Below, one piece after another: positions 1 through 12,322 of a stretch of 64,000 nt of DNA; position 1 is the stretch's first letter, and every line of letters begins with the position of its first letter. The stretch comes from Megaleporinus macrocephalus (taxonomy: Eukaryota; Chordata; Actinopteri; Characiformes; Anostomidae). Location of the stretch: contig CM038719.1 in assembly GCA_021613375.1 (NCBI GenBank), positions 35,112,247 to 35,176,246 of the forward strand. The letters run 5' to 3'. The notes below the pieces were generated by a model that worked only from the letters and a program-made list of their open reading frames with translations, ran no database searches and was not told the origin of the DNA. Both the position numbers and the translations under genes were made by a program.

Positions 1-796
1 ACAACTTTAGATTCACGCGAGCGACAGTTTGTAGCTGCAGCTTGTGCTCCGGATAAATCCATGCTTTCAGTAAGCGTGGCCATGTTTGTGATGCATCAAC
101 GCATGTTATGCTAATCGATGTAATTTTATAATAGACTTTTATTTATTTGGGGTTGACTAAAGATATTATTATGATAAGATTTTTTCCCATATTGTCCACC
201 CCTTGGTAAAACTAGTTCAAATGCTTGTTACCGTATTAAGTAATAGCTTAGGTTGTACCAACAAAGCAATTTCATAGTGTTAACATGAGAAACCATAAAA
301 AATATATTGTTTTAAAAGTGATAATTTTGGATGGATCTTAACATTAGTGGACCTGGATCAGTACTGTATCCTATAATCACTGAAATACCGATTTACAGTT
401 AACAATACTAAAGCTATGGTTTGATGGCAATAGGTTAGGAGTTGGAAAATAATAATGATAATGGTCATTTCACAAATTTGTTTTCTAAGTGAAAGTAAAT
501 GAACACATCCTCTACAGAGACCACACTTCTGCAAATTTTAATGTAATATTACTGTTAATTTACACTGTGATCATTGATAAATGTCATTTGGCTAGGGTTG
601 ATTAAACTTTTACACCTGACTGTAATAATGTTAATGTTGATTTCTTTATGTTGTTGTTGTTTTCCATATTATTGTTGGTGTTAGGATTATTATTTTGGCC
701 AGTCTACTTAACTTTGCTTTGTAAAATCCATCTCTTTATTTAAGAGGGGTAACACAAATAGCTTAAACACTAGTGAGCTATTTTACTAATACAGCA
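1..796. other. AT-rich intergenic DNA
   Basis: No ORF, RSS or recognisable repeat beyond short T/A runs. On the minus strand it is downstream of D1, towards a J-C cluster outside the window. Confidence 0.5.
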
Positions 797-867
797 GGTT
801 TTTGTAATGGCTTCAATCACTGTGCCCCCCCCCCATATACACAGTGATACATTCCAATACAAATACA
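797..867 (-). other. D segment 1 with two 12-bp-spacer RSS
   Basis: Plus strand: GGTTTTTGT (797-805), 12-bp spacer, CACTGTG (818-824), 15-bp core (825-839), CACAGTG (840-846), 12-bp spacer, ACAAATACA (859-867). Both heptamers are perfect and both spacers are exactly 12, as required to join 23-bp-spacer JH. Minus-strand core is TATAT followed by ten G. Strand is inferred from the locus; a D is structurally symmetric. Confidence 0.82.
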
Positions 868-1010
868 ACTGCCAACTCATTCTCATTCTTATTGCCAGCT
901 CCTCGTGTTCTCTACCAGACAATATGACAATAAAACTTTGGCTGTGTGATTAGAATGACCTGCTCACACAAATTGCCTGGACTTATGCCAGCCTTTACAT
1001 TTCTGCGTGA

Positions 1011-1078
1011 AGTATTTGTAAAAGGTCTGTATCACTAAGGCTTCTCCAAGCACAGTGTTACACACCATCACAAAACAC
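1011..1078 (-). other. D-like segment 2
   Basis: Plus strand: AGTATTTGT (1011-1019), 12/13-bp spacer, weak heptamer CACTAAG (1033-1039), core GCTTCTCCAAG (1040-1050), CACAGTG (1051-1057), 12-bp spacer, ACAAAACAC (1070-1078). One RSS is good, the other degraded. Confidence 0.55.
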
Positions 1079-2025
1079 CCATTTACACTGTACCACACAA
1101 ATACACACACACGCATTGTTGCACAATACTGTGTGTTTATGTTTTCATATGTATTTCTGTATATTTCCATACAAATAGTGTTATGGGGGTTTGACTGTTC
1201 TCTGCAACAAAGACTGAAACAAACATAGATGTCCTTTGGCCAATAAAAAATGAGTGTAAAACAGGCTGATTCCAAAATCCTAAACTGTTATGCAACTGTT
1301 CTGACTGTTCTGACAAAATTTACATTTATTATTTTACTAACCAATGATCTTTTCCACCTAAAATGCTACCGCTTATACAGGCAGAATGTAACTGTTCCCA
1401 GACCACTTTAATTGAAAGTTGCTAGTTTGCTGTGCACATTTCACTCCAGACTGTTTCTCAAACACTTGGACTTAATTGAGCAACTTCCCACAGTCTTTGA
1501 CACCGAAGAGACCAAAGAGACAAACAGTTCCACCTTTATTAGCACCACAAACCCAACAGCAACCTGTAGGTAGCAGTAATGCTGTGTGAGTGTATTGCTG
1601 TTTGCTGGTTTAACTTTAATTTACTGTGTGTTGATGTTAATATGAGAACGACTAGCCAGTATAGGTAACATTAGATACTAGTAGCTGCAAGTAACTAACA
1701 TAGCTAACTAAACAGAATGAGAGCGGAGCTTATTTTCACAGAGGTTTTTTTGAACATCTCTAATCAGCTAATCAGATTATTCAAAAGCTCACAAACAAAG
1801 GGAAAACAGCTAATTTCATTTTAAGACCAGATCTGGGCTTTTTTACATTGACCAAAGTCACATACCTTCTACATAGAACAGTAGAACAATTTTAAATGTA
1901 TTCTATGTCATGTTTAACACATCCTCTTTAAGAAACAGTAATGCACAGTTACTGCTTATTTACTGAATGTAACATATAAAAAAACAAATGTGCAAAAGTT
2001 TATATATATTGTGTATAAATATACT

Positions 2026-2109
<84 letters not shown>

Positions 2110-2211
2110 TTTTATATGGTGTAAATATATGTTGCATAATTTCCTTATTTACATTTTATATATTTTTTTTATATAATTTCAAAAGTAATAGAAATTTCAG
2201 TTCCTACAGCA
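1079..2211. other. Spacer between D pairs
   Basis: AT-rich; contains the (TA)n run at 2029-2106 and no coding signal. Confidence 0.5.
2029..2106. repeat. (TA)n microsatellite
   Basis: Pure TA dinucleotides between D2 and D3. Confidence 0.95.
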
Positions 2212-2284
2212 GGTTTTTGTAAAGGCTATAATCACTGTGATAGCCACTGCTGTATGCCCAATGATACATTCCAATACAAAAACC
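2212..2284 (-). other. D segment 3 (paralogue of D1, one damaged heptamer)
   Basis: Plus strand: GGTTTTTGT (2212-2220), 12-bp spacer, CACTGTG (2233-2239), 17-bp core (2240-2256), CCCAATG (2257-2263), 12-bp spacer, perfect ACAAAAACC (2276-2284). Flanks are homologous to D1. The damaged heptamer has lost the essential CAC. Confidence 0.65.
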
Positions 2285-2383
2285 ACTGCCAACTCAACTC
2301 AACCATCATCTCCAGACAGCATAAACTCTGACCCTGTGATTAATCTTAAATTGACCCGGTCGCACAAACCACCAATTCCCTGC

Positions 2384-2450
2384 AGCATTTGTAATTGTCT
2401 GTATTTCTGTGGCCACTCCAATCACACTGATACACACCATGATAAAAACA
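2384..2450 (-). other. D-like segment 4 (paralogue of D2)
   Basis: Plus strand: AGCATTTGT (2384-2392), 12-bp spacer, TTCTGTG (2405-2411), core 2412-2422, CACACTG (2423-2429), 12-bp spacer, ATAAAAACA (2442-2450). Both heptamers deviate. The D1-D2 and D3-D4 pairs form a duplicated unit. Confidence 0.45.
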
Positions 2451-3400
2451 TCACTTTATACTGTACCACACACACTGGTGTACACAAACACTGACCAGGG
2501 AGTGAAAAGAATGATTCCCTGAAAAAATGAATCTTTGAAGTAATTAGCAGAGAACAGATCTTCATCATCACTGAATGAGTTTAAGATTACGTGCATTGTT
2601 AGAAGAAGAAAATGCAACCAAGTTGTAAATGAAGAAAAAGTAAGGAAATATGTAAATCCCGATGTTGAGAAATGTACAACCAATTTAACTTGGGCATGTA
2701 CCCTCAAGTTATGAATTTCCATGAATAAAATTATATTTAAAATCATGCAATCATGCATATAAATGGTGTTATACAGTTATTTGTTTGGTTTTTAATTATT
2801 TACTAATCAGCAAACACTAATATTGCTCTGATATTACTGATAAATCTGAGTTCTTGAGGTCTGTGTGTAATATATAAAACTATATAAAAACACTAAAAGT
2901 CCACAAAAACTGAGAAAAACATATATTGACCCCCAGTATTTTCACAACAGGGACTAAATTATGTATTTTATTAGATTGATGTTTTTGTAGTAGTGTACTG
3001 GTGCTGGTGTTAATGTTTGCAAAGTTGTAAATGTTGTAAATAATGGCTTAGTTTAAATGCACAGCCATCTATGATTTTGTGAACTGCAAAACAAACAAAA
3101 ACAAAATATGCCATCCAAATTCATGAGCTTATTTAAGGTCTGTCCTGAGGGAGAAGTGAATTGAATAGTATTACAGGGATGCATCATTAAAAACAAGTGA
3201 TATTAACATTAATAATATACCTTAATCTGCCGTACTGTGAAAAATGGCATAACAGAAGGTTTTTAGTGACCTCTGCAGGCTTGTGGAGGAAGTACTGGAA
3301 TTAAAAAAACACTTGCTTGTCCACCTTGTACATAACTCATCTGTTGCTGCACAGTTTGTGTTGGTCATCCTCTAGTCCTTCACCAGTGATCACAGGATGC
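2451..3400. other. Intergenic DNA, nothing recognised
   Basis: Short low-quality frames only; no RSS pair, exon or repeat identified. Confidence 0.4.
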
Positions 3401-3921
3401 TGCCCACAGGACACCATTGTGTAGATAATTTTGGTTGGTGGACTGTTCTCAGTCTTTCAGTCTAAGTGTCCAGAAAATCTTATTAGGCAGGTTAATGATG
3501 GTTTAAACTAATTGAAGTTTTGCCAATCATGCACATACCGCTCGGTCACTACCGGTGATGTTATTTATGAATAATTTTAGAATGGCTTTATCAACAACTT
3601 CACATTTGCTGAAAATATGCAAATATAAAATACAATGGAAAATAAAATTCTTCTCCTTCACTATGTTCAGCTGAAAGTTGGGTTTTCTTATAGTAAAGTC
3701 TGCTTGATCAGTTATAGGCAGAATACAAACATTGTGACACTAGAGGACGCTAGCCTCTTTTTTTTGGTTAATCCAGACTTTCAATTTGACAGTTTCACTA
3801 GAGGGCGCCAGACGACTGCTTTTACTGTGATGTATGCAGTTACTCAGTGCATAATAAGGGTCTCCAATATTGTGAGCAAAAGGCTGCTGTGGCTGCACGT
3901 CTCTCTCTCTATATATATATG

Positions 3922-3923
<2 letters not shown>

Positions 3924-3975
<52 letters not shown>
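3924..3975. repeat. (CA)n microsatellite
   Basis: About 25 CA units flanked by short TA runs. Confidence 0.95.
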
Positions 3976-3983
<8 letters not shown>

Positions 3984-4080
3984 GATATATGAAAGAAGTA
4001 GAAAACATCTTGTAAGCCAGTTTGATCTTTCAGATTTTTCCTAGATGCCCCAGACATTGCAGGATATATATATATATATT

Positions 4081-4081
<1 letters not shown>

Positions 4082-4169
<88 letters not shown>
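4082..4169. repeat. (TA)n microsatellite
   Basis: Long TA run; isoleucine-tyrosine ORFs through it are artefacts. Confidence 0.95.
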
Positions 4170-4170
<1 letters not shown>

Positions 4171-4544
4171 TCAAAATTTTGGGATCACAGTGAAATTTTC
4201 TTGTTTAACCTAGAATGTTGTTCTCCCTTTTATACTCACTTATTAGTAGAATGTTTTTCAGCTGTGCATCACAATTGAGCAAGAGTGTCCTAACAATAGA
4301 ACTATATGCAAAATAGGCCTCTATAGGCCTCTCTTTTATTCTTTAAAAATCACCTGATACACTTAAATTAATTGTGAAATGGACAATATTGTTTGTGAAT
4401 TGCATGAAAATTGCATGAAATTAAATTGATTTAGAATTAGAAATTAGAATTAGATTTAGAAAATAAAGTAGAATTTAGATATATATATATATGATTATTA
4501 ATTATATATATATAATTTAATAGAAGAAAGACTTTCTTTCTTTA

Positions 4545-4880
4545 ATCACAACAACCTTTTTTCACCTGGCCCACTTGTATGTTCCTTTTGGCCCAGTATA
4601 AAGCTTTTTCCTCTGCCCAAATCTGTCCCACACACTGTAAAGTGAGTAGAACTAATGGATGTGGCCCAAATCTGGCCTGACTACATAGTTGGTCCACAAC
4701 ATTCATGCCAGAACTGGCCCACAGATATCAGCACTAGGCAAAACCATACCAGGCTGTACAGCATCTGGCCCTGTTCTGGCACGCATGCTTGGTACTCAAT
4801 CAACCAACTGGTTGTATGCAAATGAAAGGCTTTCCTACCATTGTTTTAAGTGAAAACCAGAATCGGCCCAGAACTGTCTG
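4545..4880. repeat. Dispersed TGGCCCA-rich fish repeat
   Basis: Irregular repeats of ctggcccac/gcccaaatctgg type over about 330 bp, typical of non-coding interspersed repeats in cyprinid-like genomes. No ORF. Confidence 0.35.
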
Positions 4881-5904
4881 CTATGAGGATGATTTAGAAG
4901 TGTGACAATGATAATACACTAATTGTAACTGGTAGCATCTGTCTTGAAGAGGCCTTGAACATGAAAATTAATAATATTATAAAAGCACATAAGTCTCTAA
5001 TTTTTTAATAAAAAAGACGCGACCAATACCTACATGCAAAATACTTTCAATTTACTAAGCTTGCAACAAATGATGGCAAATGCAGCAGGGGATGGTTTCT
5101 GGGTTCCCATTAGATCTAGCATGAGAGGGTCCCTTGAGAATATTCAAATACAGGATACAGACAGTGAAACAGAGTGGTACAGAGGGCGAGACTGGCCTAC
5201 CAATTCTCGCCAGAAGTCGGCAGTCTTTGCATGCTAAACATTAGATGTACAACATATAACATCTACCAGCATATTTAAAACTCAGATTCCTTTACAGCGT
5301 TAAAGATGGAAACCAGCAGTCACAATACCTGCAATGTAAATACAGCAAATTATTCACTATATTATTCACTATATTATTCACTATGCATGTAATAAATTGG
5401 GCAGAAATAAAGCACTTTTGTACGTGTCCCAGAAATTAACCACTTTCGTAAGACTGTTTACAAATGAATGGTTTTCCTAGAACCTTTGTTTTTAAATTCC
5501 ATGTTTACAGTTTAGGTGTGGGAGATGTTTAGAACACAGCAGATCCATAGCTCTGTTCTTTCTCCCTGTAATTACAAAGTTCACTGATTAAATTGATTAC
5601 TGTAAAATACTGTGCAGCTAATTAATCAGCTTAAGGTTGAGTGCTACATATTTCTTAAGGATGTGTTTTCTCTATGCAAATGCAGCACTGACTGAGAAAG
5701 GCTTCAAACTGTTGGAGCACATCTGGGGTAGGATGGAGTGGACATGGGGGTGGGGGGTCATTAGGGGACAGCCCCTGCACTGTCTGAAATTATGTTAGAT
5801 TATTTTAGGAGGCTGTGGGATGAAAAAAGTACACATCTGATTTGTAGGAGAGCCACCAGATATAAATTATATATAAAAAAATGTAATAAATAATAAAATA
5901 AATA

Positions 5905-6112
5905 ATGTGTTATACCGAACAAATACTGAGAAATTCAGAACATGCTGAGAAATCCAGAACAAACAGAAATTTAGAACAAGTAACCTATCAAATGCTAAGA
6001 AATTTAAGAAATTGGCTAAGAAATTTGGACCAAATACTAAAAATATCAGAACATGCTGACAAAATCAGAAGAAATACTAAGAAATTCAGAACAAATACTG
6101 AGAAATTATAAA
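5905..6112. repeat. Degenerate short tandem repeat
   Basis: Irregular copies of GAACAAATACTGAGAAATTCA, about 30-36 bp apart; the open frame through it is low complexity. Confidence 0.6.
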
Positions 6113-7454
6113 CAAAAAAATCTAACTTTACTCTCAGGGTAATTAGAAATCGAGGCTTATTGTTCAATAACTACATATCGATATTGCAAACAGGCTGTTA
6201 TTCTTAGGTCATAGAAGTGTATAGTAAAACTTTGGACCCTCCGGTGGGTCTTGCTTTTAAAGCAAAAATAAGTTGACCTTTTGTTTAGTCATAACCAACA
6301 GCAAATAGAAAGAATCACTAATTTGCCCTGGACTTGTTTTTTTAACAGTTCTGCACTGTGATTGCTTGTAGACTATAATACCAATGCCTGTTAAAATACT
6401 TTTTTTCCTGATCCCTGAATCACATCACTCTAAACATCTCAAAACAAGTAGGGATACATAACAGTATAGCATTTTATACTTAATACAAACATCAAAGATT
6501 TAATAATAAAAGACAGGGATTCAATAGAAGTCCATTTATCTCACTTGATAAGAGTTAAATGTTGTAATCTTAGACCTGGAATGTTTAAATAAAGTCATCT
6601 TGAGTCAGTTCTGCTTACACTGTTGATTTAACCCTCTTGTGTTATTCACCTGTAAAGAACAGCAATAATGTTCCCATTTCAAATAGACTTGATGCATGTT
6701 TAAACATTCGAAAGTAGTTAAAAAGTATATTTTTCTCTATTAACATTATCTTTATATCAATAGGAACTTTATTGATTGTTAGTGTAATCATGTTTCAACC
6801 CATACCCTTATCATGGTTTACTTATAATTTATAATTCTATATTGTGAATAATTTTAAACAACATTCATAACAGTAAACCTGAACAAGAACAAAATTCTAT
6901 GTAATATTAATTTCTGCATGTTCATTAGCAGAAATGACTTCATGCTCCAAAAATGATTACAAATATTTTTCCATTATATTTTAAAGTTTGTAACTGGTCA
7001 GTTTGACCCTCAATATAACAGAAGGGTTAAAGTGGGTTTAAGTTTGAATTTATATAAAATGTTGCTTTTGTTAATCTTTTCATGAAGTAAATGAAATAAA
7101 ATTGTGAATTACCACATGAAGAAACTATACATAATATAATTTGTGCAGTGTACCAAAGGAGGAAGAAAATCTGAATTTTGTTTTATTCTTTTGTGTAAAT
7201 TGTATTTAAAATTCTTTGTGTCAGTTCAACAAGTTCATCATATCAACTGGATCTTTGTGCATTAATGTGAATAAATTACATAATTTACAGTTAATTGTTC
7301 TTTACTAGTCAGAGTAATCAGTTATGAAAAGTATTTTATATTTATACATGTAAACTTTTATGGATTTTTCAAAAATATTCATACATTTCAATTTATTTTA
7401 TTAAAAATGCCAACTTTTTTTTCATAATTAAATATGAATAAATACTCGTTTATT

Positions 7455-7735
7455 GTCGATGTGCGTTTTGCCAGCTGACCTTCTGAAGATCATGCAGCTG
7501 CAGAGAAATTTGCCTTCATACTTTCTGTTCGTACAAGCATGACAGACGTTAAAAATTCCTGGAAACGTTGTTGAAGTCTTGACACCTGTTTCTTTTCTGT
7601 TTCTTTTCAGTGCTTTGAGTTGACCAATAATTAGCATGTGAGAGCGTCTTGCTTTTGAAGCTCTCTTTCACTTCCTCACAACAGCAGAACAGATGTGTAT
7701 ATGAATGTTCTAGAAAGACTTCTGGCTTGAGCACC
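7455..7735 (-). promoter_or_regulatory. Recurrent downstream element, copy 1 (candidate 3' enhancer)
   Basis: One of five paralogous segments found about 0.8-1.3 kb 3' of IgD TM2 exons. E-box CAGCTG 7472-7477, CACCTG near 7587, CAGATG near 7690. Minus strand GGAAGTGAAA at 7675-7666 fits the Ets-IRF composite consensus GGAANNGAAA. Confidence 0.4.
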
Positions 7736-8592
7736 TGTTTCTGGCCTGTATGTGAGCTTTACTAATGATAGAGATTACTGGTAGAACCTGAACTGAGAAA
7801 TTCAGTCTAATTACATGTTTTGATCATTTTTTGATTTGAACAACGTACTGTGCAATTTCTATTTATTTTTTGAGTTTTGCTTTATGGAACACCATACAAT
7901 ATAAAATGTATTATAACTTTTACATGCTGTGTTTTAGGTTTATTTATTTATTTTTCTCCAATATACATGATGATCAGCAAATCAACCGTTATTTTGCTTT
8001 TAGATTTACACAAAATGTTCTCAGTAGATGATGTGTACTTGCTGTCAATTTTAATGTAACAAACTTTAATGCGCTAAATAGAAACACAGTCTTTATAATG
8101 ATTGTAACTGTAATGTTATAGTACAAGAGAAAAGTTTCAAACAGGTGTAAGCACTTTTATAATAGCTATTTGTGTTATTTTTCTAACTATTTCTAACATT
8201 CTCCATGACACATGCCAACAAAATCTATGTTGGGGCTGATTGGCATAAGTGCACAATAAGAAAACATTATAAATACCCAAATTCTAGGAAATATTTAAGA
8301 TGTTCATGTTGCATTTGCTGTCTGTAGTTTTTACCTTATGTATGGTAAGTCTGAGATATATGGCAGAGAGTAAATATCACTTACTTTCCTTAAAACTGAA
8401 TTAATACTGCCCGTACAATGTCTAATCCAGTGTGGTTTGGAAAATGAAAGAAGAGTAATGCCAAAGTTATGTAGCTGCAGGTCATATGATTTAATATTTT
8501 ATTATGTTAAACCGAATTAAGTGTTTGAATTAAACTCTGAACACAGGAAAAGTCTGATATTATTATTATTTTTTTTACAATAATCAACTATA

Positions 8593-8624
8593 CAAATAAA
8601 TAAATAAATAAATAAATAAATAAG
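8593..8624. repeat. (AAAT)n microsatellite
   Basis: Eight or so AAAT units. Confidence 0.9.
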
Positions 8625-8894
8625 TGATTGTAGTTTTTACAGGTAGTGCTTGGCATTGGGGCTGGTTGGTACAGTGTTAAATAACAAAAATCAATCATTC
8701 TGCTAAACATAAAAATACTTCAAACAGGAAACTGACTACATATTTATCCAACAAATATGAATGTAAAAATATTATTATTTAGCAAGCGTTCATGTGCTCT
8801 GTCCTTGTTTATACACACGTTTAATAATGCCTTTACAGATTTCATGAAAACCTTTAAAACATTTAAAATTCAAACAATGCAAAAAAAAATAATT

Positions 8895-9051
8895 TTATTT
8901 GTAATTTATTTCAGTTTCACATGAAAGTACCAGAGAAACGTCTTTACTGTGAGATTTTAATAAAACAAAAAAAGCAGACATATATGGAATATAACATTAT
9001 ATTTCTCCTTTTGTTCATCATTCTTCATCTCCATACTATCTGAAAAACACA
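8895..9051 (-). pseudogene. IgD TM2/3'UTR relic of a collapsed cluster
   Basis: Homologous to the TM2 exon and 3'UTR of clusters A-C, including TTTTTCAG at the acceptor and AATAAA near 8900. The would-be tail reads IVWR-stop instead of IKS/MKS. No TM1 or Cdelta exon is found upstream of it. Confidence 0.65.
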
Positions 9052-9821
9052 GACCAGAGAGACGTTACACACATACAGTCGCTCCAACAAGACTGTTGTC
9101 TTGTTGACCGCTCCACACTTCAACCATTTACCCACTGCTGAACTTTAATTTTATTATTTAATAGATTACTAAAAGATGATGTTGATGAACTCTTGATGGC
9201 AGTTTGGATGCAGAATTTGTAAGTCTTGGAATAAAACTCTGAGATAACAGTGTGAAACACTTCTGCAGTCTCTGACAGTACCACTCACATGGCGCACTAA
9301 ACATTGAATAAAAAAACACCATATATTTATTTGCTGAGGCTTTTGTGATGTTCTGTTAAATATATGTTTTTATTTTTTACAACAATAAATAACTTCACAT
9401 AAATATCTTAACAGCAGTTGTTAGACCTAACTTAACTAATCCATAGGTGGCCTCTGGGTTTTGGTCAGTACTATATATTTATATCACTGTATAAAATATT
9501 TTGCAATATTTTGAAAATAATTAAATTATAAATAATAAAAATAATAAAATGTCGCCAGTGCAAACGCTTTATATTTTCCCCCAGTAAATATTTACCAAAT
9601 AAATTATCATTTAAATTTTCTTACAAATAAAAAATAAATAAAATCTAAATTTAAAACATAAATTTGGCATCAATGCCACATAATAACATTATACTTTACT
9701 GTGGGCTGAAATTATGACATGTATTGTACGTAAAAGAAAAACATGGGTCTCAAATGTGGTTGATTTTTAGTTTTCTACATCATTTCAACATGACAGCTGA
9801 CATTTACGTTGTGTGAAAATT

Positions 9822-9895
9822 TAATGATGAATGGACCAATAGAAATGCTCCAAAATAGCTTGGAAAAAAATTCTGCTTCCATTGACTCACATTAA
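9822..9895 (-). repeat. Dispersed repeat, inverted relative to 10850-10960
   Basis: The string aatgatgaatggaccaatag is the reverse complement of that near 10935-10955; identity continues for about 70 bp. Confidence 0.5.
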
Positions 9896-10479
9896 AAGTG
9901 AAGAACGTTTTTGCCCTTACATGTAAAGTTGATTTTGTGGAGATTCTGTTCTTCAATGGACAGCAACGATATGATTAGATATTATTTACATTTTTATTTG
10001 TGACATTTCTTTTATCTCACTGTATTTTTTAAAAAGGTAACAGAACCAGTAAAACAGAAATAAAGGCAGCAAACAGGATCCACGCTGAAGGATCATTTAC
10101 ATTTTTTTTTATTATTAAAAGTTGCACTGTGGGTGTTAATTCAGGCGAAGTATGTGTTTTTTTTTATTTTCTTTCTGTGTCCTGCATATAGACAGCTACT
10201 ATTAAACAACTTTGTTGGCCGGGGCTAATTCCAGTTCATTATACCGTCCCCTGGAATTGTACTACTCAATCTGTAAAGTGTGCAGTTACTACTTTGTTGT
10301 TTAATGTGAGGATTAATCAACCACAGCAACTTTGTTTGGCGTGACTTGTAAAGAAAATTCTAAAATAAACAAAAAGGAAGAGAAGAACAAAAACACTTCC
10401 TAACATAAACAAACAGAATTTTTAAAGTGCTCTGTACATTCTCTGTACATCAAGCTAAGAGAGGAACAGCATATCTACA

Positions 10480-11280
10480 GGTTTTAAAGACTATATATTA
10501 ACTCCATGAAACCTTTTTGGCCTAAAATTAAACAAGAAACAAAATCAGCTTGCCACCTGATATGCTGATTTAGAAACAAACACATCATTCTGTATCCTGA
10601 TAAACGTTGATAGAGGTCAGCAGAAAATACAAGATAGACACATTTATTATTAACATACAGCAAATAAGAGATTTTAATGTACACAGTACAAACTGATTTG
10701 GAGTCAGTAGAAGAAAATAAGTGACCTGCTGCCTTAAACACTTTAATATTATTATTAACTTCAAATAATACATTTACTACAGAGTGACACACAGTAACTG
10801 TTCTGTTCAGTGCTTCATCAACTAGAACATTTAAAACAAAACAAATATCTCCAAAATGTCAACTTCAAAAGAAAAAACAATGTAAGTAATGTTTCAATGT
10901 AAGTCAATAGAACCAGGTTTTTTTCCTAGTATTTCTATTGGTCCATTCATCATTAGAACCTAAACAGCAGCTGTTTTGTTCAAATGACAAATCGACATGT
11001 ATATGCTACAGTCTAATGCTAGTTGTGTTAAATTCAGCATTTTTCACTGCCTACCTTCTCAGAAATGTCCCCGACTGCGTTAAGTATCTTTTTCATTCCT
11101 GTCCTCTCAGTGCCACCTTGGATTTTACAAATGTTGGCAGGGATGTTATTTCTGCACTGTCCCTGAATAAAAATTAAAAGTAATAAACTCCCACTAATCA
11201 TAATGCACCCGATTCACAGCGTCACATTGAATTTGATACACTAATCTCTTGAGACTCATGTCAGTTTCTCATTTGTGTTT
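10480..11280 (-). other. Edge of a fourth J block without JH
   Basis: 10680-10812 matches 34.72-34.86 and 51.36-51.52 kb; 10980-11270 matches 35.28-35.58 and 51.93-52.25 kb. These are the distal flanks of blocks X and Z, but no J, RSS or C exon follows. Together with the TM2 relic at 9 kb this marks a cluster whose whole J-to-TM1 interior was lost. Confidence 0.6.
10850..10960 (+). repeat. Dispersed repeat copy beside the fourth J-block edge
   Basis: tccaaaatgtcaacttcaaa start and ctattggtccattcatcatt end, same family as 17836-17935. Confidence 0.5.
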
Positions 11281-11727
11281 CTCTTCCACCTTAAACAGTG
11301 CAGCTGTTACACTCTAGCACTCATAACGGCATCTGAAAACAAGAAGAAGAAATGAATTTCAGTTTCATCCATCCACTGCAAGAGCCTCGATAACATCCAG
11401 CAAATGTAACATTAATAGTTTGTCTGAACGTTTCTTTGTTTCTATGTGTGAGTTTACACATTAGCTCCCCTTTACAGGTTTAAAACTCAGCGTTAGTGTT
11501 TTCATTCCAGAGGAGAGCTATAACCTGCGGGAGATAACAAACTGGCTGAATCTTATTACAGGTAGAATAGTATCACAGGTAGTTATTTCATTTACTACTA
11601 TTTAAACGTCAGTGCTGACCATGAGAAAAGTACAGCTGACCAGGTTAATGCCAAGATTTTAGAGAAAAGTCTAAAATGGATATGTCAATGAATGAAAGGG
11701 AAGCCAAAAAAACATGTATTCATTTGA

Positions 11728-11730
<3 letters not shown>

Positions 11731-11785
<55 letters not shown>
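11731..11785. repeat. (CA)n-(TA)n microsatellite
   Basis: CA run followed by TA run. Confidence 0.95.
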
Positions 11786-11788
<3 letters not shown>

Positions 11789-12243
11789 ATAGTAACACAA
11801 CAATGGACTGACGGGTCTCTAAAGAAAGTTTTTTCTTTCTGGTCATTGTGAGTCGGTCAGCAAGCCATCAACTGCTGTTGCTTCAGATACTAAATTAACC
11901 TAGAATATTGTTCTCCCTTTTATGCTCACTTATTAGTAGAATGTTTTTCAGCTGTGGATCACAATTGAGCAAGAGTGTCCTAACAACCAATCAGCCCAAT
12001 AACATCCTTAACTTGGATTGGTGGTCGTACCAGGAGATTTAGACAGAGGACTGAGAATTGCTGATAATAGGACTATATGCAAAATAAGCCTCTATACAAA
12101 AATAGACTTTAATACAAACATTTTTATTCTTTAAAATCATCTGATACACATACATTCATTGTGAAATGGACAACATTGTTTGTTAATTGCATGAAAATTG
12201 CATGAAATGAAATTCTAAAGTAATCCTAAACTTTTGAGCGGTA

Positions 12244-12244
<1 letters not shown>

Positions 12245-12319
<75 letters not shown>
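12245..12319. repeat. (TA)n microsatellite
   Basis: Pure TA run beginning at the dispersed motif TTTTGAGCGGTAGTGTATA. Confidence 0.95.

Positions 12320-12322
<3 letters not shown>

Larger units (their letters stand above)
3400..8450. other. Paralogous downstream block, copy 1
   Basis: 3505-3830 matches 14255-14440 and 53090-53310; 5030-5240 matches 15780-15985 and 53985-54185; 7455-7735 matches the recurrent element. These pieces keep their order, so this is an old, eroded copy of the DNA that follows TM2 in clusters A and C. No gene seen. Confidence 0.65.

Noticed and set aside
3740..4278. Ile-Tyr repeat ORFs, also at 12.2, 17.7, 18.2, 42.3 and 56.2 kb
   Set aside because: Translations of (TA)n microsatellites.
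5034..5237. 67-codon frame with DTDSETEWYRGRD string
   Set aside because: Paralogous sequences at 15.8 and 54.0 kb do not keep the frame, so it is intergenic.
10120..10150. CACTGTG near 10125 and near 46500 as RSS
   Set aside because: Neither has a fitting nonamer or adjacent J/D coding sequence.
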